DNA of 64,000 nt from the NCBI GenBank assembly GCA_947478725.1, contig CANJWZ010000001.1:62001-126000 (forward strand). The letters are read 5' to 3'. The translations under genes were made by a program, and so were the position numbers. The stretch comes from Comamonadaceae bacterium. Its GTDB lineage: Bacteria; Pseudomonadota; Gammaproteobacteria; Burkholderiales; Burkholderiaceae_C. The notes beneath the pieces were generated by a model that saw only the letters and a list, made by a program, of their open reading frames with translations, made no database searches and was not told where the DNA came from. Of the stretch, positions 24,577-32,751 are shown in pieces. Position 1 is the stretch's first letter; each line of letters opens with the position of its first letter.

Positions 24577-25425
24577 TCAGGCGGTTGCGGCTTGCGCTTC
24601 ACCGAAAACCTCGGCAAAGCCCAGGCCCGTGACCCATTGCGGGCCCTGCTCGTAAGCGATGACCTTGCCTTTGTGGCCCTTGAGGGAACCCATCATGCAG
24701 AGGAAGTTGCGGATTTCCCATGCGCCGTTTCCGCCTTGTTCGAAGACTTCAGCATCACTGAGCGCGAGCATGGCTTCTGCGTCACTCCGCACCACGCAGT
24801 CCATGACCCAGCGGTCAAAGGCTTCGTTGACCTTGCCCATTTCGGGCAGGCCGACCCAGTGACTGATGCCGCCCGAACCGATAACGACCACGCGTTCATC
24901 CTCCGGCCATGCGGCAACTGCCTTGCCGATCATCTGGCCGAGTTCGTAAGCGCGCCGCATCGGCAGCAAGGGCTCGACGCCGCTGGCCAGGTAGACCGGC
25001 ACGACACCCTTGACGCTCTCGTTGACCAGCCCGCAAAGCCGCGCCGGCACGCCGATAGAGTGGTCCACGCGCAGCGTCTTGGCGACCGCCCAGTCGAAAC
25101 CGTTGTCGCGGCCGTACTTCGCAATATGCAGCGCGAGCGCCGTGTTGTTGGGGATGTTGCCCTGCGTGATGTCGGGAAAGCGTTCGTAGGGCCCGCTCAC
25201 ATCGCCGATGCCAATCAGGTAGCTGGGCAGGCAACCGGGGCCAAACAGCACATAGTGATCGGCGCCGACGACGATGACGGTGGTGGCGCCGAGTTCGCCG
25301 ACCCGCCGGCCAATCTGTTCATAGGCGTCGCGCACGCGTTTTTGCGCGTCGTTCCACTTTTCCTTGGGCATGTAGAACACGCCGGGTTCATGCGGCATGA
25401 TGAAACCGCCAACAATGCTTGCCAT
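24577..25425 (-). CDS. LigB-family (class III) extradiol dioxygenase, catalytic subunit
   Basis: This 282-residue protein is the catalytic subunit of a LigAB-type extradiol dioxygenase. Metal ligands correspond to His12 (MPHEPG), His57 (GADHY) and Glu237 (GAWEIRNF). Acid-base histidines are His122 and His189 (GGISHW). These are the positions known from LigB of protocatechuate 4,5-dioxygenase. I chose the ATG at 25425 (MASIVGGFIM) over an upstream frame to 25497, which would run into the LigA-like gene. It would cleave the catechol made by the SDR enzyme. The pairing with a BphD-type hydrolase resembles CarBaBb-CarC of carbazole degradation. Confidence 0.92.
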   Translation of the reverse strand: MASIVGGFIMPHEPGVFYMPKEKWNDAQKRVRDAYEQIGRRVGELGATTVIVVGADHYVLFGPGCLPSYLIGIGDVSGPYERFPDITQGNIPNNTALALHIAKYGRDNGFDWAVAKTLRVDHSIGVPARLCGLVNESVKGVVPVYLASGVEPLLPMRRAYELGQMIGKAVAAWPEDERVVVIGSGGISHWVGLPEMGKVNEAFDRWVMDCVVRSDAEAMLALSDAEVFEQGGNGAWEIRNFLCMMGSLKGHKGKVIAYEQGPQWVTGLGFAEVFGEAQAATA

Positions 25426-25441
25426 GTGTTTTCCTTCGGGA

Positions 25442-25702
25442 CTAGGCGGTTTCGCGGCTGCGCTCGAGATAGGCCGCACGGGTTTTGACAGGCGCATTCA
25501 TCATCCAGAAGCCGTAGGTCAGCAGCGGACTGACGCCGGCTTTCAGCAACTTCGCGATGTCAAAGCTGCTGATCATTTCTGCTTCGGCAGCATCGACCCC
25601 GTAACGTTTCAGAAAAGCCGACGCGTCTTCACCGAAGGCTGTGCGCGCCTCGCGCTTCACGCCCAGGTCATGCAGCACCGACTCCATTGCATGGGCGCTC
25701 AT
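25442..25702 (-). CDS. LigA-like extradiol dioxygenase small subunit
   Basis: This 86-residue helical protein resembles the LigA small subunit that caps the active site of LigB-type dioxygenases (pattern ESVLHDLGVKREARTAFGED and FDIAKLLKAGVSPLLTYGF). The start at 25702 (MSAHAMES) follows the TctC (3) stop by one base. The LigB-like gene starts 17 bases downstream. Its presence separates this enzyme from MhpB-type extradiol dioxygenases, which lack the subunit. Confidence 0.85.
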   Translation of the reverse strand: MSAHAMESVLHDLGVKREARTAFGEDASAFLKRYGVDAAEAEMISSFDIAKLLKAGVSPLLTYGFWMMNAPVKTRAAYLERSRETA

Positions 25703-25703
25703 G

Positions 25704-26678
25704 TCATTCCTTGTCTTCGTCGATATTGGCCGCACGCAGGACCTTGCCCCAGCGTTCGTAGTCACGCTTCATGTAGTCATTGAACTCGGAAACGCTCAGC
25801 TTGCGAGTAGTCGCCCCGTCGGAAGCAAGGCGGTCCTGCATCGCTTTGTCGTCAAGCGCCTTGGCGAGCGCGGCCGCCAGGGTGTTGATGGCTTCCTGCG
25901 GCGTGCCTTTGGGTGCGGCAAGTCCGAACCACGAGGTAGCCAGCACTTCCGGCATGCCCTGTTCTGTGAACGAAGGAATGTCCGGCGCGGCGGGGGAGCG
26001 CGCCACCGTGGTCACACCATAGCCGCGCAGCTTGTCTGTCCTCAGGTGGGCAAGGGTTCCGGGAATGCTCGCAAAATAAATCGGGACCTGGCCGGCCAGC
26101 AGGTCGACCAGCGCAGGCGCCTCACCCCGGTAGTGCACGGCACGGAATTTCGCGTTGATGGCGTTGAAGAACATCACCGCGCTCAGGTGCGACTGGCTGC
26201 CTTTGCCTGCAGTCGCAATAGGCGTCTCCTTGTCCTTCAGCGTGCGAACGAGCTCCTGCAGGGTTTTTGCGGGCGTTGCGAACGGAGCCACCAGCACAAC
26301 GGGGGATTCGCTGATGAGGCCGATGTGTACGAAGTCTTCTGGCTTGTACGGCAGCTTCTTGTTGTACTGCGGATTGATGCTGAAGCCGCTGGCCGTGGAC
26401 AGAAGGATGGTGTAGCCGTCAGGCGCCGCCTTGGCAACTGCATCACCGCCGATGATGGTGCCTGCGCCGCCCTTGTTGTCGACAATGACTTCCTGGCCCA
26501 GTATCGCGGACAAGTTTCGCGCGGCCAGCCGGGCCAGCACATCCGTGCCGCCGCCGGCAGGGAAAGGCACGACAAGGCGGATCGGTTTCTCGGGATATTT
26601 GGCCCATGCGTTCGCCGAAAAAAGTGCGGTACTCGCCATGCCGATGACCGTCAGGCAGCTTAAAAGTTTGCGTTTCAT
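25704..26678 (-). CDS. TctC/Bug-family periplasmic solute-binding protein (3)
   Basis: This 324-residue exported receptor has a signal peptide ending near NAWA and the Bug signature RLVVPFPAGGGTDVLARL followed by APDGYTILLST. It is embedded in the catabolic operon between the CoA ligase and the LigA-like gene, so its ligand is probably the pathway substrate. It has no cognate membrane subunits in the window. The ATG at 26678 (MKRKLLSC) is preferred to an upstream frame at 26729 that overlaps the ligase gene. Confidence 0.9.
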   Translation of the reverse strand: MKRKLLSCLTVIGMASTALFSANAWAKYPEKPIRLVVPFPAGGGTDVLARLAARNLSAILGQEVIVDNKGGAGTIIGGDAVAKAAPDGYTILLSTASGFSINPQYNKKLPYKPEDFVHIGLISESPVVLVAPFATPAKTLQELVRTLKDKETPIATAGKGSQSHLSAVMFFNAINAKFRAVHYRGEAPALVDLLAGQVPIYFASIPGTLAHLRTDKLRGYGVTTVARSPAAPDIPSFTEQGMPEVLATSWFGLAAPKGTPQEAINTLAAALAKALDDKAMQDRLASDGATTRKLSVSEFNDYMKRDYERWGKVLRAANIDEDKE

Positions 26679-26701
26679 GGTTGTCTCTTGGTAAGGGTTT
26701 T

Positions 26702-28264
26702 TCAGATCATCCGGCTGCGCCCCGCCCAATAGGGGTCGCGCAATTTGCGTTTCATGAGTTTTCCGGAATCGTCGCGGGGAAGGGAATCCGTGAAAACGAA
26801 TTCCTTCGGCACTTTCAAGCCTGCCAGCTTGCCCCTGAGGTAAGTCGTCAGCTCTGCCTGCGTGAGTGTTTCGCCCGGCGTGGACTTCACAAAGGCCAGC
26901 AGCTTTTCGCCGAACTCTTCATCGGGAATGCCGATCACTGCACAGTCTGCGACAGCGGTATGTTCAATCAGCGCGCATTCGATTTCTGCAGGGTAGATGT
27001 TCACGCCACCTGATATGACGATGTCGTTTTTCCGGTCCACCAGGAACAGGTAGCCGTCTTCATCGAGGTAGCCCACATCGCCGTTGGTAATCAATCCGTC
27101 GCGGCCGATCTCGAGGCGCTGCGCATCGGCGTTCTGGTAGGTGAAGTTGGGCACGCCCTGAAGGCCGGCGTATACGTCGCCGACGGTGCCCGGCGCAAGG
27201 ATTTCGCCGCTGTCAGAATAAATCCTGACCTCGCGGCCCGGCCATGCCTTGCCGACAGTGCCCGGCCTTTCCAGCCATTCTTCTGTTGATGACCGGCTGA
27301 TCATGCCGGCTTCCGTCGACCCGTAGTACTCATAAATCACCGGACCCCACCATTCGATGAAAGCGCGTTTGGTTTCGACCGAGATCGGCGCCGCGCCGTG
27401 AATGACAAATTGCAGCGAGCTGAGGTTATGGCGCTTTTTGACTTCTTCGGACAAACGCAGCAGCCGGACCATCATGATCGGCACGAGGTGCAGGTGCGTG
27501 ATGCGGTCACGCTCAATCACAGCCAGCAGCTCTTCTGCATCGAATCGGGCCATCAGGGTGATACTGCCGCCGGAGTTGAGCACCTGACGGGTATAGGTAT
27601 TGGGCGCGCTGTGATACATCGGCCCGGCCATCACCGTGCGAACGTCAGGTTTCAGATCAAACCAGAGCTGGGACAGCTGCGCATATTTGCGCGCCTCAAC
27701 AGCGGGAAGCGGCAGCTTTCTGACGCCTTTGGGCCGGCCTGTCGTACCGCTCGTGTATAGGATGCTGTTCCTGCTGCCGACACGAGAACGGTCCAGCTGC
27801 GGCTGGCTGACGTTGATCGCATCATCGAGATTGACGACGCCTTCCGGCACTTCGCACTGGTCGGCGTGAATGCGGTAAGGTCCGCTGATTTCTTCCGGTG
27901 TTCGCGCTATCACGCACTGCTCCTTGCTGGGAACGAATTGTGCAACCGGACAGTAGAGGTCGGCATGGGCCATGAGCATCAGCGCGCCGGAGTCTTCCAG
28001 GATGTACTTGATCTCCGGACCTGTGAGATGCCAGTTCAGTGGAACTGCATATGCGCCCAGCACTGATATCGCAATCATGGACTCGAGGAATGACAGATCG
28101 TTGCGCATTAGTATGGCGACGGCGCTGTCTTCCTTTACACCCTGCTGCTCGAGAAAAGTGGCAAGGCAGCAACCCCTGTGCCAGAGCGCTTCAAGGCTCA
28201 GCCTGCGTGCATCGATGGACGCATAACTTTCGTTGGCGGTGGCTAGTGGCGCTGCACTGTTCAT
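26702..28264 (-). CDS. AMP-forming acyl-CoA synthetase/ligase
   Basis: This 520-residue member of the ANL superfamily activates a carboxylic acid to an acyl-adenylate and then to a CoA ester. The P-loop-like motif is YTSGTTGRPKGV. YEYYGSTEAG, GYLDEDGYLFLVDRKND and the C-terminal PRDDSGKLMKRKLR (with the catalytic Lys) complete the set. I chose the ATG at 28264 (MNSAAPLA); a longer frame to 28303 would begin inside operator site C. It is the first gene of the island's long minus-strand operon, which runs to the hydratase at 20149. Confidence 0.9.
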   Translation of the reverse strand: MNSAAPLATANESYASIDARRLSLEALWHRGCCLATFLEQQGVKEDSAVAILMRNDLSFLESMIAISVLGAYAVPLNWHLTGPEIKYILEDSGALMLMAHADLYCPVAQFVPSKEQCVIARTPEEISGPYRIHADQCEVPEGVVNLDDAINVSQPQLDRSRVGSRNSILYTSGTTGRPKGVRKLPLPAVEARKYAQLSQLWFDLKPDVRTVMAGPMYHSAPNTYTRQVLNSGGSITLMARFDAEELLAVIERDRITHLHLVPIMMVRLLRLSEEVKKRHNLSSLQFVIHGAAPISVETKRAFIEWWGPVIYEYYGSTEAGMISRSSTEEWLERPGTVGKAWPGREVRIYSDSGEILAPGTVGDVYAGLQGVPNFTYQNADAQRLEIGRDGLITNGDVGYLDEDGYLFLVDRKNDIVISGGVNIYPAEIECALIEHTAVADCAVIGIPDEEFGEKLLAFVKSTPGETLTQAELTTYLRGKLAGLKVPKEFVFTDSLPRDDSGKLMKRKLRDPYWAGRSRMI

Positions 28265-28292
28265 CTGTGGTTGACCGGTATTTTCGTCTGTG

Positions 28293-28310
28293 CCATACTG
28301 CATAGTATGG
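28293..28310. promoter_or_regulatory. operator site C (perfect 7-4-7 inverted repeat)
   Basis: CCATACTGCATAGTATGG has perfectly complementary seven-base arms around GCAT. It is the best match among the three island sites and lies between the divergent CoA ligase operon (start 28264) and the nitronate-monooxygenase-like gene (start 28336). I infer that it is the main control point for the catabolic operon. Confidence 0.75.
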
Positions 28311-28335
28311 AAAGTAATTTATTCGCAGGAGCAGG

Positions 28336-29322
28336 ATGAGTCAAGCCCGGTACAAACCCTTAAGCACCGTCGGCCCATTTGCAAAATTACGGATTCCGGT
28401 AATCGGTTCGCCGATGTTTATCGCATCGTCAAAGGAACTTGTCGCCGAGCAGTGCATGGCCGGCATCGTGGGCGCTTTCCCCGCACTCAATGCGCGACCG
28501 CAGGAAGAGCTTTCGGCATGGCTCGATTACCTCAACAGTGCAATTGCAGGATGGAATGCGCAATCGCCGCCGTGGCCTGCCGCGCCTTATGCGGTGAACC
28601 TGATCGTGCACAAATCCAACGACAGGCTTGCCCATGACCTCGACGTGGTGTGCGACTACAAGGTTCCGGTCGTGATCACCAGTCTCAACGCCCCCGGTGA
28701 TGTGGTGAAGCGCGTGCACGCCTATGGCGGTACGGTGCTGCACGACGTGTCCACCATGCGCCATGCCCGCAAGGCCGTGGACGCAGGCGTGGACGGACTC
28801 ATCCTCGTTTGCGCCGGCGCAGGCGGGCACACCGGAACGCTCAATCCGTTCGCGTTTACCGACGAAGTGCGGCGCATGTTCGACGGCATCGTTGTGTTGT
28901 CGGGCTGCATGACACACGGCCGGCAAATACGCGCGACGCAGGTCATGGGCGCAGACCTTGCCTACATCGGCACGCGCTTTCTTGCATCGGCCGAGGCGCA
29001 GGTCAATCCGCGCTACCAGCAGATGGTGCTTGACGCCGGCTCGGCAGACATCGTCTGCAGCACCGCCGTCACCGGCCTGCCTGCCAACTACCTGCGCGCA
29101 AGCTTCGAGGCGCTGGGCGTGGATGTCGACAACCTGCCGGCACGCGACACATCTTCATTTGCATTCGGCAAACGCGGCGACGGCAGCGAAGCAAAGGCCT
29201 GGCTCGACGTCTGGAGTGCGGGCCAGGGCGTCGCCGGCGTCGAGGCAGTCTTGCCTGCGCGCGAGATCATCGACCGGATGGCCTGCGAATACCTTGCGGC
29301 GCAGGCCGCTGCAATCGCATAG
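28336..29322 (+). CDS. nitronate monooxygenase-like FMN protein (NPD family)
   Basis: This 328-residue TIM-barrel flavoprotein belongs to the 2-nitropropane dioxygenase/nitronate monooxygenase family. It has the IPVIGSPMFIAS start, the active-site CAGAGGHTG segment and the C-terminal GADLAYIGTRFLA pattern. An AGGAG ribosome site precedes the ATG. Family members oxidise alkyl nitronates, but many in catabolic clusters probably act as other FMN-dependent enzymes, such as 2,4-dienoyl or acyl reductases. It is divergent from the ligase operon across operator site C and ends the island on the right. Confidence 0.88.
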   Translation: MSQARYKPLSTVGPFAKLRIPVIGSPMFIASSKELVAEQCMAGIVGAFPALNARPQEELSAWLDYLNSAIAGWNAQSPPWPAAPYAVNLIVHKSNDRLAHDLDVVCDYKVPVVITSLNAPGDVVKRVHAYGGTVLHDVSTMRHARKAVDAGVDGLILVCAGAGGHTGTLNPFAFTDEVRRMFDGIVVLSGCMTHGRQIRATQVMGADLAYIGTRFLASAEAQVNPRYQQMVLDAGSADIVCSTAVTGLPANYLRASFEALGVDVDNLPARDTSSFAFGKRGDGSEAKAWLDVWSAGQGVAGVEAVLPAREIIDRMACEYLAAQAAAIA

Positions 29323-29357
29323 GCAGTTCTGCCCTGAGCCAGCCGCAGCAGCGCGAC

Positions 29358-29378
29358 TGCTATTTTTTCGTAGCTGCT
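29358..29378 (-). repeat. interspersed repeat family A, partial copy
   Basis: TGCTATTTTTTCGTAGCTGCT matches the palindromic end of the family A element in the minus orientation, without the GGCC half. It lies between the nitronate-monooxygenase-like gene and the ABC gene remnant, near the right edge of the island. Confidence 0.45.
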
Positions 29379-29426
29379 CCGGTCCACCGATTCTCACTCG
29401 TTAAGTCGCAACTCGTCATTGAATCT

Positions 29427-29617
29427 AAGCTCCGCTTTATCTCACCGGCCTGCTACCCGTTTTGTAGCAGACTTCATTGGCCACGGTGTGTTTGCGCCAG
29501 CACATATTCAGCAGCGTGGTGGTCAGCACCGCGCTGGGCGAGTGGATTGGCATACGCGCCCAGGTCGACCATGTGGTGACCTTCCCGCGCGACGTCATCA
29601 AGAGCTCATCAGGCTAA
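29427..29617 (+). pseudogene. 3' remnant of the FbpC-like ABC ATPase gene
   Basis: The plus strand here reads ALSHRPATRFVADFIGHGVF, matching the ATPase at the equivalent of 14850 onward, and then, after deletions, the gene's last codons and TAA. The deletions are 11 bp between direct repeats GCGTGG, and 225 bp between two copies of CGCGCTGGGCGA. Bases 29442-29518 are identical to the intact gene. The TAA overlaps the TAG of the acyltransferase, so this is the original junction of the two convergent genes and only the 5' part of the ATPase gene is absent. Confidence 0.85.
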
Positions 29618-30363
29618 TCACGCAACTCAGCGACCGCCTGCTGCAAGGCCGCTGCCAAAGCCCGCCGGTCACGCCCCTGAGCAAATTGCGGCTCACCAAA
29701 ATGAATCACCACCGCAATATGGGGTGTGGTCAGGGTGCGCCAGACCGACTGCACCAGCGTGTCGTCCCCCACGTAGCAAGGCGCTGCACTGCGCTGGCCT
29801 GTGCTGGTGTCGATGAACTGCAATGCAACCGGCTGTACCGGCGCGTTGGCCGTGATCGCCGCTTGAAATAGGTTGGCATGAAACGGCAGCAAGCCTGAAC
29901 CATCGGTGGTTGTGCCTTCAGGGAACACGCCCAGCACATCACCGGCCTGCAAACTGGCTGTCATGCTGTGCACCACGCGCATGGCATCACGTCGGGATTC
30001 TCGGGTGATGAACAGCGTACCAATGCCTGTGGCCAGCGCGCCAATGAACGGCCATTGCTGGATGTCAGCTTTGGACACAAAGCGGCAGAACCGGGCCGCG
30101 TGCAGGGCGGTGATGTCCAGCCAAGACATGTGGTTGGCCACCAGCAGCAGCGGGCCATTGAGCGCAGGCTGGCCCTTGACGATCAATTGAATGCGAAGGC
30201 AGCGCAACATGGCCAGCGACCACACCTGGGTGCGCAGCTGACGCTGCTCGGGCCCGAGTCGCGGGAACACCAGCAAGATGATGAAAAAGCCAATCAGGAT
30301 GTGCAGCAGCGCACGCGCGAGTTTGACAATGGCGTTAAGACTAGTCAATTGAAAGCATTTCAA
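29614..30363 (-). CDS. lysophospholipid (1-acylglycerol-3-phosphate) acyltransferase family protein
   Basis: This 249-residue membrane enzyme of the PlsC family has the catalytic NHMSWLD (NHX4D) and the substrate-binding FPEGTT motif. An N-terminal hydrophobic anchor precedes them. It acylates a lysophospholipid or a related acceptor at the inner membrane. The best start is a TTG at 30361-30363 that overlaps the PyrC' stop as TTGA. It is the last gene of the yqgE-ruvX-pyrR-pyrB-pyrC' operon. A decayed second copy of its 3' end lies at 15264-15320. Confidence 0.88.
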   Translation of the reverse strand: MKCFQLTSLNAIVKLARALLHILIGFFIILLVFPRLGPEQRQLRTQVWSLAMLRCLRIQLIVKGQPALNGPLLLVANHMSWLDITALHAARFCRFVSKADIQQWPFIGALATGIGTLFITRESRRDAMRVVHSMTASLQAGDVLGVFPEGTTTDGSGLLPFHANLFQAAITANAPVQPVALQFIDTSTGQRSAAPCYVGDDTLVQSVWRTLTTPHIAVVIHFGEPQFAQGRDRRALAAALQQAVAELRD

Positions 30364-31667
30364 ACGTCAGCCTGTGATTGAAAGGCAAGATGCCCGCCCA
30401 CCAGCGTGTAGCGCACCTTGCCCGGCAGCAGATGACTTGAAAACGGCGTGTGCTTGCCCTGGCTGCGCAGGGCGGCGGGCGCTGCTGTCCACTCGGCAGC
30501 AGGATCGAACACACACACATCAGCCACACCGCCTTTGACGAGCTGGCCAGCGCTCAATGCCAGTGTGCCCAGTGATGCGCCAAGGACACGGGCCGGTGCG
30601 CTGGTCAGCACTTGCAGCGCGCGCATCAAGCCCTCTTTGTCGTTCTGATCGCCCCACTTCAAGGCCATCGACAACAACAACTCCAGCCCGGTGGCGCCTG
30701 GCTCAGCCTCGGCGAACGGCAGGGTTTTGGCATCTTCGTCCACCGGCGTGTGGTCTGACACCAGCGCGTCAATCGTGCCGTCTCGTAGCCCCTGGCGTAG
30801 CGCGTCGCGGTCACGCTGTTGGCGCAGCGGTGGGTTCAACCGCATGCGGCTGTCAAAGTAGCCAATGTCTGTGTCGGTCAAATGCAGGCTGTTGATGCTG
30901 ACATCACAGGTCACGGCCAGGCCTTCAGCTTTGGCCTGCGCCACCAGCGCCACACCCGCAGCGCTGCTGATGCGGCAAATATGCACTCTGGCACTTGTCG
31001 CACGCATCAGTTCAAAAATGGTGTGCAGCGCAATCGTTTCAGCGGCTACCGGCACCCCGCTCAGGCCGAGCCGGGTGGCCAACGGACCGCTGGCTGCCAC
31101 GCCCTTGCCCAGATGCAACTCTTGCGGGCGCAGCCACACGCCATAACCAAAGCTGGCGGCGTACTGCATGGCACGCATCAGCACCTGCGTACTGGCCAGC
31201 GGCACCTCGGCCTGGCTGAAACCGACGCAGCCGGCTTCGGTCAGCTCGACCATTTCGGTCAGTGCCTCCCCATGCAGGCCGCGGGTTAAAGCCCCCAGAG
31301 GAAAGACGCGCGACTGGTGCAGCTTTTCAGCCCGGAACTTGAGCATTTCCACCAGGCCAGGCTCGTCAAGCACAGGGTCCGTATCGGGCGGGCACACCAG
31401 GCTGGTGATGCCGCCAGCCACCGCAGCGGCCAGCTCGCTTTCCAGCATGCCTTCATGTTCATAGCCTGGCTCGCGCAGGCGGGCCGACAAATCAATCAGG
31501 CCGGGGGCAACCACACAGCCAGTGGCATCGATGGTTTTGTTGGCGGCAAAGTCTGGCGCGGTCTGGCCGATGGACACGATGCGGCCACCGGCAATCGCCA
31601 CGTCGCACACCGCGTCGAACTTGGAGGCCGGGTCCATCACGCGGCCGTTTTTAATGAGGATCTTCAT
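30360..31667 (-). CDS. pyrC': dihydroorotase-like protein lacking the HxH motif (PyrC'/PyrX type)
   Basis: This 435-residue protein has the dihydroorotase fold and context, next to pyrB. The metal-binding pair that should read DxHxHxREPG is DLSARLREPG here, so both histidines are replaced. The C-terminal SDHTPVD segment is kept. In Pseudomonas the equivalent PyrC' is inactive and serves to assemble active aspartate transcarbamoylase with PyrB. The same role is likely here, which means a true dihydroorotase should be encoded elsewhere. Confidence 0.88.
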   Translation of the reverse strand: MKILIKNGRVMDPASKFDAVCDVAIAGGRIVSIGQTAPDFAANKTIDATGCVVAPGLIDLSARLREPGYEHEGMLESELAAAVAGGITSLVCPPDTDPVLDEPGLVEMLKFRAEKLHQSRVFPLGALTRGLHGEALTEMVELTEAGCVGFSQAEVPLASTQVLMRAMQYAASFGYGVWLRPQELHLGKGVAASGPLATRLGLSGVPVAAETIALHTIFELMRATSARVHICRISSAAGVALVAQAKAEGLAVTCDVSINSLHLTDTDIGYFDSRMRLNPPLRQQRDRDALRQGLRDGTIDALVSDHTPVDEDAKTLPFAEAEPGATGLELLLSMALKWGDQNDKEGLMRALQVLTSAPARVLGASLGTLALSAGQLVKGGVADVCVFDPAAEWTAAPAALRSQGKHTPFSSHLLPGKVRYTLVGGHLAFQSQADV

Positions 31668-31689
31668 CTCTTCGGTTCTCCTTCAAGCA

Positions 31690-31776
31690 GGGGCCGCGGA
31701 TCTGGCTTTGCCAGGCCGCAGGCGCAGCGGCCCCCTCGGGGGGCAGAGAGCCACACAAAGTGGGGGAGCGTTGGGG
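31690..31776 (+). repeat. interspersed repeat family B, copy 3
   Basis: This copy carries GGCCGCGGATCTGGCTTTGC, then GGCCCCCTCGGGGGGCAG and AAGTGGGGGAGCGTTGGGG. It lies between pyrB and pyrC'. It is the best-preserved intergenic copy in the window and shows the whole element. A hairpin formed by the GGCCCCCTCGGGGGGC core could reduce expression of the downstream genes. Confidence 0.7.
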
Positions 31777-32739
31777 TCACGATTCATTCCCCGCAACAAT
31801 GCTCATCACCGCCATGCGGACCGCGATGCCAAACGTGACCTGCGGCAAGATGACACTTTGCTTACCGTCTACCACGGCAGAGTCAATTTCAACCCCCCGA
31901 TTGATCGGCCCCGGGTGCATGACGATGGCATCGGGTTTGGCGAGTTTTAGCTTTTCGGGTGTCAGGCCAAAGCTTTTGAAAAACTCTTGGCTGCTGGGCA
32001 ACAGCGCGCCGGTCATGCGTTCGTTTTGCAGGCGCAGCATGATGATGACGTCAGCACCCTTGATGCCTTCTTCGAGCGTGTTGCAAACCCGCACCCCCAT
32101 CTGGGCCATGTCGCCGGGCACCAGGGTTTTGGGGCCCACCACGCGCACCTCGGGGCAACCCAATGTCGTGAGCGCGTGAATGTCAGAACGGGCGACCCTT
32201 GAATGCAGAACATCACCGACGATCGCGACCGTCAGGTTGGTGAAGTCTTTTTTGTAATGCCGGATGGTGTACATGTCCAGCAACCCCTGGGTGGGGTGCG
32301 CATGTCTGCCGTCACCTGCATTGATCACATGCACATGCGGCGCCACGTGCTGGGCAATCAGATAAGGCGCACCGGACTCGCTGTGCCGCACCACAAAAAT
32401 ATCTGCGGCCATTGCACTCAAATTGGCGATGGTGTCTAGCAAAGATTCGCCCTTGGTGGCTGACGAACGGGCAATATCGAGCGTGATGACATCAGCCGAC
32501 AGCCGCGTGGCAGCAATGTCAAAGGTCGTGCGGGTGCGGGTGGAGTTTTCAAAAAACAGGTTGAAAACGCTTTTGCCGCGCAGCAGCGGCACCTTTTTGA
32601 CCTCGCGGTCGCTGACCGACACAAAGTTCGCGGCTGTGTCGAGGATGTGCGTCAACGTGGCTTTGGGCAAGCCTTCGGTCGACAGCAGATGAATCAGTTC
32701 GCCGTTTTTATTGAGCTGTGGGTTTCGTTTGTAGAGCAC
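31777..32739 (-). CDS. pyrB: aspartate carbamoyltransferase catalytic subunit
   Basis: This 320-residue enzyme condenses carbamoyl phosphate and aspartate in pyrimidine synthesis. The carbamoyl phosphate loop [11 protein letters not shown], the [10 protein letters not shown] segment, and the later HPTQGLLDM and PGPINRG motifs are all present. The length fits the class A enzymes that pair with a dihydroorotase-like partner, which is the pyrC' gene downstream. The upstream neighbour is pyrR. Confidence 0.95.
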   Translation of the reverse strand: MLYKRNPQLNKNGELIHLLSTEGLPKATLTHILDTAANFVSVSDREVKKVPLLRGKSVFNLFFENSTRTRTTFDIAATRLSADVITLDIARSSATKGESLLDTIANLSAMAADIFVVRHSESGAPYLIAQHVAPHVHVINAGDGRHAHPTQGLLDMYTIRHYKKDFTNLTVAIVGDVLHSRVARSDIHALTTLGCPEVRVVGPKTLVPGDMAQMGVRVCNTLEEGIKGADVIIMLRLQNERMTGALLPSSQEFFKSFGLTPEKLKLAKPDAIVMHPGPINRGVEIDSAVVDGKQSVILPQVTFGIAVRMAVMSIVAGNES

Positions 32740-32751
32740 CTGGGCCCCTCC

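Larger units (their letters stand above)
15321..29441. other. aromatic-catabolism island within a duplicated chromosomal segment
   Basis: About 14.1 kb of accessory genes separates two copies of one chromosomal segment. The intact ABC gene lies to the left and the intact acyltransferase gene to the right, each with a decayed remnant of its former neighbour on the opposite side. All genes inside fit one theme: uptake and breakdown of an aromatic acid, with one TetR-type regulator. I found no integrase, transposase or terminal inverted repeat, so the mechanism of insertion is open. Confidence 0.8.

Noticed and set aside
24592..25488. 298-codon plus-strand frame
   Set aside because: It is antisense to the LigB-like gene, which has all five expected active-site residues.
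15321..29441. Transposon or phage as the source of the island
   Set aside because: I found no transposase, integrase, terminal inverted repeats or adjacent tRNA. The flanks are a duplicated chromosomal junction, so no specific mobile element class is assigned.
29419..29871. 150-codon plus-strand frame starting in the ATPase remnant
   Set aside because: It begins with true ATPase codons, then runs out of frame into the acyltransferase gene on the opposite strand. It is a product of the duplication and deletion, not a gene.
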